DNA from: an uncultured Flavobacteriaceae bacterium
GTDB taxonomy: Bacteria; Bacteroidota; Bacteroidia; Flavobacteriales; Flavobacteriaceae
Assembly: GCA_947498845.1 (NCBI GenBank)
Contig: CANMLX010000015.1
Span: 26,646-90,645 of the forward strand
Reading direction: 5' to 3'
Length of the DNA stretch: 64,000 nucleotides
In this document: positions 54,166 to 62,500 of the stretch, piece by piece
Position numbering within the stretch: position 1 is the first letter of the stretch
Layout: the number at the start of each line of letters is the position of its first letter
Translations under genes and position numbers: made by a program
The notes under the pieces: generated by a model
Database searches by the model: none
Told to the model about the DNA's origin: nothing
Seen by the model: the letters and a program-made list of their open reading frames with translations, nothing else

Positions 54166-56115
54166 ATGAAACGCACTAAAATTTTGTGTATTCAAAGTTT
54201 ATTAAATCCATTGATAACAATTGGATTATATGTGGTCGCCCTTTTTTTAGGCTGTGTAACACATGCACAAACTGGTATAGATATTAATACAAATGTAAAA
54301 CATGAAGTAGGCGGCATATCAACATTCCAAAGGTCAAGATTTATTAACGTACATAGTACGTTAATTGACCAGGAGTGGGACGGTGATAATTTCACAAAAG
54401 ATTTAAGGCAAGATGTTTTAGAAGATCGCAATGTGTATTTAGGAAGAGATGCGGGAGGCGTATCCTGGTATTTAAACGATATAAGCGAAGACCCTAACAG
54501 AATAGGATTTGCAGACCCCGAAGAAATTACCTCAAAAGGCGCTATATCAAAAGAATATTTTAAATACTCTTTAAAAGACTTACACAAGTATCGGGAAAGA
54601 CAAGATGTAATTATAGGGCCACCATTTCATGTTTTTTGGGCAGGCAAAGGCAAACAACCCACAAAAAAAGGTTGGACATTAGCCAGTGCAGAAGCCTCAG
54701 GCGAATTTATAGGGCGCTATGTAAACGCATTTTTTGGAGAAGATAACGAACCCAAAACGCCAAAATACATAGAAATAGTAAACGAACCCGCTTACGAAAG
54801 ATTGGGAGGTGCCTATAACTACACCAATTCCATAGAAGAGATCGCCAATTACCATCTGGAAGCAGTAAAAGCCATAAAAGCACAAGTACCTAATGTAAAA
54901 GTAGGCGGCTATACCACAGCATTCCCAAATTTGGAGGTAGGAAATTTTAAACGCTGGGAAAACAGGTGGAAACACTTTATAGATACCGCAGGAAGCGCCA
55001 TGGATTTTTGGAGTGTACATTTATACGATTTCCCAGCCATAAATAATGGTAAAGTACAGCTAAGGTCAGGTAGTAACATAGAAGCGACGTTCGATATGAT
55101 AGACCATTACAGCAAGCTAACACTTGGCGAAGTAAAACCCTATATTATTTCAGAGTATGGAGCGCAATGTCACGACTATTTTCAAGAACAATGGAGTTCT
55201 TACAGGGACTGGCTGCATATAAAAGCCTTAAACGCACAGTTAATGGCATTTTTAGAGCGGCCCAATACCATAGCAAAAGCGATGCCTTTTATAGTATTAA
55301 AAGGCGAATGGGGTATGTGGGGCGACATCCCCCACCAAACCCGATTATTGCGCAAAGAAAACGAGCCAGCAAGTTATACAGGAAAATGGGTATACACAGA
55401 CCTCATAAAGTTTTACGAGTTGTGGAAAGATGTAAAAGGCACACGAATAGATACCAAATCTACCAATCCAGATGTGTTAGTAGACGCTTACATAGATGGT
55501 GACAAACTCTATGTGATTATAAATAACCTAAAGGTTACCCCAGAAGCCATAGCTTTAAATCTAATAGACACCAGTAAATTAACAGTAACCAAGATAGAAA
55601 AAAAGCATTTAACACTAATAGATAAAAACGTAGTACTGGAAAAAGAAACACTAGCGAACCAAAAAACAGTAACACTGGGTGCAGCATCTACCATGGTACT
55701 CACCTATAGTTTTAACAGCCCATTAACTATACATAAAACCTTAAAGGAAACAAAATATTATGCAGACACCTATTACCAACCCATAGTATCTCAAAACCCC
55801 GTGACATTTAAAATAAACAATGTTAGAAAAAGTAACCACGGCGAGGCGGTATTAAGATTAGGTGTAGGAAGAGACCATAGCAAATCACTACAACCAAAGG
55901 TAAACATTAATGGAAATACTATAGAATTACCAACAGATTGGCGAGGGTACAATCAAGCCGATAGAGAACGCTTTTTTGGGGTGTTAGAAATCCCATTTTC
56001 ATACAAGCTATTAAACGAAGGAGATAATGAGATGACCATCGAATTTCCAGACACAGGCGGCCATATTAGTAGCTGTGCATTACAGGTATTTAATATTAGT
56101 AAAACCATGAACTAA
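54166..56115 (+). CDS. GH86-like beta-agarase/porphyranase
   Basis: 649 residues from ATG 54166 (a frame opening at 54133 adds 11 residues before the natural signal peptide MKRTKILCIQS). Signal to about residue 36 (THAQ). The catalytic domain has YIEIVNEPAYE with acid/base Glu207 and IISEYGAQC with nucleophile Glu330, together with FWSVHLYDFP and KGEWGMWGD, which are GH86 features. C-terminal beta-domains follow from about 430. Likely a secreted red-algal galactan hydrolase. There is no SusC/SusD gene nearby, so it is not in a visible PUL. Confidence 0.75.
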   Translation: MKRTKILCIQSLLNPLITIGLYVVALFLGCVTHAQTGIDINTNVKHEVGGISTFQRSRFINVHSTLIDQEWDGDNFTKDLRQDVLEDRNVYLGRDAGGVSWYLNDISEDPNRIGFADPEEITSKGAISKEYFKYSLKDLHKYRERQDVIIGPPFHVFWAGKGKQPTKKGWTLASAEASGEFIGRYVNAFFGEDNEPKTPKYIEIVNEPAYERLGGAYNYTNSIEEIANYHLEAVKAIKAQVPNVKVGGYTTAFPNLEVGNFKRWENRWKHFIDTAGSAMDFWSVHLYDFPAINNGKVQLRSGSNIEATFDMIDHYSKLTLGEVKPYIISEYGAQCHDYFQEQWSSYRDWLHIKALNAQLMAFLERPNTIAKAMPFIVLKGEWGMWGDIPHQTRLLRKENEPASYTGKWVYTDLIKFYELWKDVKGTRIDTKSTNPDVLVDAYIDGDKLYVIINNLKVTPEAIALNLIDTSKLTVTKIEKKHLTLIDKNVVLEKETLANQKTVTLGAASTMVLTYSFNSPLTIHKTLKETKYYADTYYQPIVSQNPVTFKINNVRKSNHGEAVLRLGVGRDHSKSLQPKVNINGNTIELPTDWRGYNQADRERFFGVLEIPFSYKLLNEGDNEMTIEFPDTGGHISSCALQVFNISKTMN

Positions 56116-56432
56116 GGTCAAAAAGAACATCGTATGTAAGAATTAACTCCATAAAAACACCAATTAAAGCTAATTTTGATGGTTTTGCCTTATAAAAAGT
56201 AAGGCGAAACCCTCATGAGATTTTCTAAGTAAAGAATATATTTGGAGGCATTTTACAAATTAGCAAATAGCTTGAATGTTAGTTTAAAGATGAACTACCA
56301 GTATTAGTATGGCTACTGTTGAGAAAAAGCATATGGCTAAGTGTTATTGTATAACCGTAATATGAGTGTGAGTTAATCTGTTATTAAATAGGTTGGTTTA
56401 AATTTTTAAGAAACACAATAAAAATAATTTCA
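56116..56432. other. Intergenic region ahead of the Rhs pair, with motif dyad
   Basis: 317 bp without a gene. The dyad at 56177-56215 is the only structure I see. A start-proximal stretch is A-rich, without a clear TAnnTTTG element. Confidence 0.6.
56177..56215. promoter_or_regulatory. Facing pair of 16-bp motifs
   Basis: TGATGGTTTTGCCTTA (56177-56192, motif on the minus strand) and TAAGGCGAAACCCTCA (56200-56215, plus strand), starts 23 bp apart. It can form a stem with an AT-rich loop but lacks a following T-run. 218 bp before the Rhs-type gene. Confidence 0.45.
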
Positions 56433-59400
56433 ATGAAAAAAATCTTAGTACTGGCATTTATGTCGTTTCAAATGATTATGTGGTCGCAAAACTCTTCACA
56501 GGTAAGCGATTTTGTGGGTTTTGGCAACAGGTCTGTTGGTGAATTTACTGGTAAATTTGAAAAAGAATTTCCTTTATGTCAATTATCAGCTCATGGTTTG
56601 CATCTTAATATAGGATTACATTATAGTTCAAATGGATTCCAACCCAATAAAGATTCAGGATTAGTAGGTTATAATTGGTTTTTAAATACAGGAGGAGCAA
56701 TTGTAAGAAAAGTAAAAGGGGTAGAAGATGAGTTAAGAGATGACAGACCAAAAAGTACAGATCCTAATGATAATTTTATAGATGGCTTTCTTGTAGGGGT
56801 AAAAAAGTATTCACCTAATAAGGATGGCATGTTTGATTTTAACAAACAAGAAATTAATGGACAAGATGAGCATGAGCTGTTTTTTGGACCAGAAAATGAT
56901 CAATACGATGGTAGACCAGATGAGTTTTCCTTTAATTTTCATGGGATATCAGGACGCTTTTTTTTCGATGTAGATGGGCTGCCTAAAGTAATAACTAATA
57001 ACGGTGCTCATTTTCAAATAGACGTTACAGGATTGGAAGAGCAGCGTGCCGAAGAAGGTGAGTTTGATTTATGTGCGCCTAAGCATTCAGAAATTATTAT
57101 TACTGCCGATAATGGGTATAGGTACTATTTTGGAGGACATCCAAGAAATTTAGAATGGCGAATAGCTGTTAATTCTAATGAAAAACGACCAGTAATTACA
57201 GCATGGAATCTACGACAAGTCGTAGCTCCTAATGGAAAAGCATTAACCTACGAGTATGCAGATTTAAATATGGAACTTTGTGAATTAAATGCAGATGGTT
57301 TTTATTCAGGATCTATAGCAATAAATGTTAATCCTAACGAAAGCACTACAGATAGTGATATTTATTATGATTCCAGATTTATTGATAGATACGTTTACGG
57401 TCCTTTAACAACTAATCCAAGCCCTTATTCAACAGTTGTAGAAACATTTACATTAAAAAGGTCGAAATTAAATCGTATAAATTTAGCAGGATTATACTCT
57501 GTAAATTTTAATTATGAAGAAAGTGATGTAGATCACAATTTTGAAGTTTATAAAAACTTTCAACGTTTTAAGCTAAGTAGTATTGTTGTAGATGGTATAA
57601 ATATACCAGCAAAAGAGGTTAGTCTAAAATATAGTTATTTAGGAGGTTCTGATTATAACAGGCAGTTTTTACAAGAATTACAAATAAATGATGAAGACCC
57701 TTATAAGTTTGAGTATTTGGTGGATAATACCACAGTTTTTCCAGCCTATAATACAGCAAATTACGATCGCTCTGGCTATTGGTACGAAGGAGTAGAATCA
57801 GCATTAAATTATTTTGGTGTAGGCGCAAGGTATGGAGAATGGGTTAATGGAAAAAAAGTGTATAAAGGCACTAAGTTTTATAGATATATAAATAACAATG
57901 ACCTACAGACAGAGGAAGTCGCTAAGTCTAGTTTAAGAGAGAGGTCAAAAAAAGGAGTAGGCTTGCTTTCAAAAATAGTATTACCAACAGGCGGAAATAT
58001 CCAAATAACTTATAAGGAATCAAAAGTTGAAGAAATAAAAGGAAGTTCAGAGATTGGAAATATTGATTTTGATCTTATTTTGTCTAAATTACCCATAAGT
58101 AACGGACAATTATCTAATGTTTTTTTTGAAGATGATATTGATTATATATCTGAAACAATACAGCATATAGTAGAAACAAAAGATCATGACTATATTATCC
58201 ATAAAAATGCTAATGGAACCTATGTCATTAAGTTATATTTTAAAACGGATAATGTACTAGAAACATATAGAGCTGAAGAAGAAGGAATAAATTTTCCACC
58301 AATAGCATTAAAAGACTATGATGATCCACCAAGACTAATTTTATCAGAAATACTATTTGATAATGAAGGAAAACCAATTTCTAAGACGTCTTACAGGTAT
58401 GGAGAATTAAATGTAAATACCAATTATATTGTAGATGCAGCTTTGGTGAAATTATACAGTTATCCAAACGGCATTTCAAATAAAATAAGTCTTACTAACT
58501 ATTTATTAAGACAAGAATTACATTACAGTTATAATCCAGAAATAGATATCCCTTCAATATTATCTCATTTATGGTCTACTTATAATTTTGATAACCCAGT
58601 ACCAACAATCCAAGCTTCAGATATTACATTGCTATCTCAAACAAACTATACTTTTGATACTTATAATAAAATAAAAGAAGTAGTAACCACAGGACAAAGC
58701 GATTTAACAACAGTAGAGACATATACTTATGTGCATGATTATAAAAATGTTACAGCAGGTCAGTATAATGCATTGTATAATGAAAATAGGTTGTACCCTG
58801 TAAGTAAAACAAGTTATATAGAAAAAGGAGGTGTTAGGTATCCAGCGAATGTTAGTGTAACCACTTATAAAACGACACAGGGTAATATAGTACCAGATAA
58901 ACAATACCAGTGGACACCAGAAGGGGCAAGTTTAGTAACCCAATCTGGAACTAATATTTCAAGTGTAGGAAGTGTGCAAGTATTAGATACAGAGAATACC
59001 ACTATTACATCATACGATACTTATAATAATGATGGTATGGCTATAGAAGTGAGTGATAATACCGATAGTTACTCCTACACTTTAGTTGATGTTATAAATG
59101 AAGGTGTGATAGCAAGTTTTTCGCATCTTACCCAAGCAGAGTTTAGCAGTATTCCGTTTTCACCAACAGCAGCACAGTTAAATAATAATATGGGAGGTTT
59201 TAGTAATTATAAAGAGTATTTACAGAATATTTTTTCTTTGGACCGCAAGCTGCATAAACCAGGACTAAATGTTACTACGTTTAATGCTTTTACAAATCTT
59301 TTAAGAAACACTTTTTCGTTATCAAACAATATAGATGCTATAGCGTGGATTCAGGCAAAGGAATTTGAATATTTAAGAGCTTATTTAGCCCAGCATTTTC

Positions 59401-59567
59401 CTAAAACCACAGCAAATTTTAGTGTTAAAAACGAAGATGGTTTGGTAATACAGCAAATTGATGTAAGGGGGAAAAGTGTGTATTATGAGTATGATGATAA
59501 ACATCGTTTAATTATCACTAAAGATCAGTACGGAAATATTATAAAACACTACAAATACAATTATTAA
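56433..59567 (+). CDS. Secreted Rhs/YD-repeat-associated protein
   Basis: 1044 residues. Signal peptide about 1-18 (WSQ). The first 300 residues have the Bacteroidota Rhs-partner opening (SVGEFTGKFEKEFPL, LHYSSNGFQP, GLVGYNWFLNTGGAIVRKVKG), resembling SpvB/Rhs-type shells. The last 25 residues, VYYEYDDKHRLIITKDQYGN, are a YD repeat. It ends 15 bp before the DUF6443 protein and probably forms part of the same secreted shell or wrap complex. Function unknown. Confidence 0.8.
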   Translation: MKKILVLAFMSFQMIMWSQNSSQVSDFVGFGNRSVGEFTGKFEKEFPLCQLSAHGLHLNIGLHYSSNGFQPNKDSGLVGYNWFLNTGGAIVRKVKGVEDELRDDRPKSTDPNDNFIDGFLVGVKKYSPNKDGMFDFNKQEINGQDEHELFFGPENDQYDGRPDEFSFNFHGISGRFFFDVDGLPKVITNNGAHFQIDVTGLEEQRAEEGEFDLCAPKHSEIIITADNGYRYYFGGHPRNLEWRIAVNSNEKRPVITAWNLRQVVAPNGKALTYEYADLNMELCELNADGFYSGSIAINVNPNESTTDSDIYYDSRFIDRYVYGPLTTNPSPYSTVVETFTLKRSKLNRINLAGLYSVNFNYEESDVDHNFEVYKNFQRFKLSSIVVDGINIPAKEVSLKYSYLGGSDYNRQFLQELQINDEDPYKFEYLVDNTTVFPAYNTANYDRSGYWYEGVESALNYFGVGARYGEWVNGKKVYKGTKFYRYINNNDLQTEEVAKSSLRERSKKGVGLLSKIVLPTGGNIQITYKESKVEEIKGSSEIGNIDFDLILSKLPISNGQLSNVFFEDDIDYISETIQHIVETKDHDYIIHKNANGTYVIKLYFKTDNVLETYRAEEEGINFPPIALKDYDDPPRLILSEILFDNEGKPISKTSYRYGELNVNTNYIVDAALVKLYSYPNGISNKISLTNYLLRQELHYSYNPEIDIPSILSHLWSTYNFDNPVPTIQASDITLLSQTNYTFDTYNKIKEVVTTGQSDLTTVETYTYVHDYKNVTAGQYNALYNENRLYPVSKTSYIEKGGVRYPANVSVTTYKTTQGNIVPDKQYQWTPEGASLVTQSGTNISSVGSVQVLDTENTTITSYDTYNNDGMAIEVSDNTDSYSYTLVDVINEGVIASFSHLTQAEFSSIPFSPTAAQLNNNMGGFSNYKEYLQNIFSLDRKLHKPGLNVTTFNAFTNLLRNTFSLSNNIDAIAWIQAKEFEYLRAYLAQHFPKTTANFSVKNEDGLVIQQIDVRGKSVYYEYDDKHRLIITKDQYGNIIKHYKYNY

Positions 59568-59582
59568 TAATAAAGGAAATTA

Positions 59583-62500
59583 ATGATGATAAAAAATATA
59601 ATTTCAAATCGTTTACAAGAAGTTTTTACAATTGTATTGTTAGTAATAGGTTTTGGTACATTATATAGCCAGCAAGGCACAATAGAGATTCCGACACGTC
59701 ACGATCAACAGCATTATTATGTGGGAGATATAAATAGTGTTATTTTTAAATTAGAAAAAGATGTAACTTGGTCTACATTAGAAATAATTGAGAGTAAATG
59801 GACGATTGATGGGGATGAGTATTTTTCCTCTAATGATAATACTACTTATGGCTATATTTGGCAAAGAAAAGGGGAACATCGTATTGAATTCGAAGGTAAA
59901 GCCAAAATAAGTTATGATCTGGATTATGTAAATGTTCCTGGAGAACATATTATAGATATCTCTAGTGCAGCAAAAATTATTACAGTAGTAGATGCTTCAA
60001 ATTTAAGCGATCATATTGATCCAGAAGTGGTTTTTCAAGGTTGTGATGCTTATATTTCGGCTAGAGGAGCTATTCCCAATACCATTTGGAAAAACCCTGT
60101 TTTACAAACAACCCTAGCTTACCCTCAAAAATGGTTTGTGGTAGGTAGTAATAATGGTACAGACATAATTAGTGAAATAACAAACCCAGAGAATTTAGCA
60201 AGGGCTTCCAGCGAAATTATATTGGCAGGGAACACCTATTATATTCGTAAACAAATAGATTCTAATGGTGATGGGATTTATGAGTGGGCAAATGGTTCGT
60301 TAGCCATAGATATAGATGCTAGTTTAGCTTCCGGTGAAAATCAAATATGGTGGTATAAAGATACAGATAACGATGGCTTTGGAGAGAATAATCCATCAGA
60401 CCCAAATACTAAAATAAAAAGTTGTGTACAGCCTAATGGTTATGTCTCCAATAGTTTAGATCAATGTTTTGGGAGCCCTGGTAATAATTTTGGCTGTTCA
60501 GATAATATCTTTAGAGAATTTATTTCACAGGAAAATTTTGTATATCAATCTACTCCTCAAAAGCCTATACAAAGTATTGATGAGGTAGATAATTACGTAG
60601 ATGTTGTAGAATCTGTAAACTACTACGACGGGTTAGGGCGATTAAAACAAGAAATAGCAATAAGACAATCGCCTACAGGAAAGGATATTGTTCAAAACCA
60701 TTATTACGATTATGCTAGTAGACAGCCTAAAAACTATTTGCCTTATGTGTCTGCATATCAAGGGGGTGTAGGCGATGCTCAATCCCATACAAGTAGTATA
60801 GAAGGGTATTTAGAAAAAACATATTACAAGAATAAATACCCCGAAGATTTCCCCTCTCATTTAGCAAATATAAACCCATACAGCGAGATACTTTTTGATA
60901 CAGATGGCGCAAGTCCCCAAAAAGTAGCAGCGCCGGGAGAAGATTGGGCTATGGGCGGCGGACATGAAATAACATATAATAGAACAGCTAATAGTACAGG
61001 CGATAATGTATATAAAATAATCGCAACTACCACAGCAAATATAGAGGCCGTAAGCTTAAATATAGATGGGTTTTATGCAAATGGTACATTGTTTAAGCAA
61101 ACTATAAAAGATGAAAACTATGTAGAAGGCTCTAAAAACCATAGCACAGAAAGCTATACCAATAAACTAGGACAGGTGGTATTAACAAGAGCCTTTGTAG
61201 ATAACCAAGCAGTAGATACTTATAATGTATATGATGAATACGGTAATAAGCGTTATGTAATAGCACCAAAAGTAAATTTAAGTAATGGTTTAAGTGCCAT
61301 AGAACTAGAGGAGTTATGCTACCAATACCAATATGATATTAACGGACGTGTTATTTCACAAAAAGAACCAGGAAAAGCTTGGGTAAATACAGTATACAAT
61401 TGGTCTGGACAACCTATTTTATCGCAAAACGGGATACAGGCAGCAAAATCTCCTAAAGAGTGGACTTTTAGCAAATACGATTATTTTGGGCGTGTAGCAT
61501 ATACAGGAATAATAAAAAGTAATAATACAAGAGCCCAATTACAAGCCCAATATGGCAGTAAAACAGGATTTAACTGGTATGAAGAAAAAATAAAAACGAC
61601 CCCACCAAATACTATTGCAGGCACAGCTTTGTATTACACTAATGGAGCAGCTCCAACAGTTATTGATAAGGTTCATACTGTAAGCTATTACGATAATTAT
61701 ACGTTTAATTTAGGAGGAGCAGCTCCAGAGAAAGCATATGGTATTATGCCAACCGCAAACGTTAATGGTTTAGCAACAGGGAGTAAAGTACGTGTTTTAG
61801 GGACTAACCACTGGATAACAACAGTAACCTATTACGATGATGAGGCACGCCCTATATATACCTACAGTACAAACCCCTATTTGCAAACCACAGACAAAGT
61901 AAAATTAAAATTAGATTTTACAGGGAAAATTTTAGAGAGTACCACCATACATGAAAAAACAGGACATCCAGCAGTTACTACAATAGATTACTATACGTAC
62001 GACCATATGGGCCGTTTGTTGTCTCATGAGCAAGATATTAATGGTAAACGTAAAGAAGTTATTGCGCGACATGTGTACGATGATCTGGGACAACTAGAGA
62101 AAAAACATGTGGGAAGTGTAGTACCTATAGTAAGTACATACACAAAAAAATATAATGTTCACGAAACAGGAGAAATTATTACTAAATTGGTACCAGCTAG
62201 TTATACTTCTGGCTTATCTACCTTAGAGCAAATTTCTGGTAATGGTTATGTAAATTATACATTACTAGATAAAGAGCGTTCTGCTGTAATTGGATTATCT
62301 TATAACGATGTTAATACACAAAGTAATAGTATTAACTATGGTATAAGTACCAGTTCTGGTACAGCCCAGGTGTACGAGAACGGTGTGGCAAAAGGTAGTG
62401 CTGTAGCGATAGAAGATAATGATAGTTTTAGGATAGAGAGACGTGATAACATGATATATTACAGTAAAAATGGTAAAGTGTTTTATATATCTGGGCAACG

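Noticed and set aside
55167..55502. 111-codon frame inside the GH86-like gene
   Set aside because: Arg-rich out-of-frame shadow of the coding strand.
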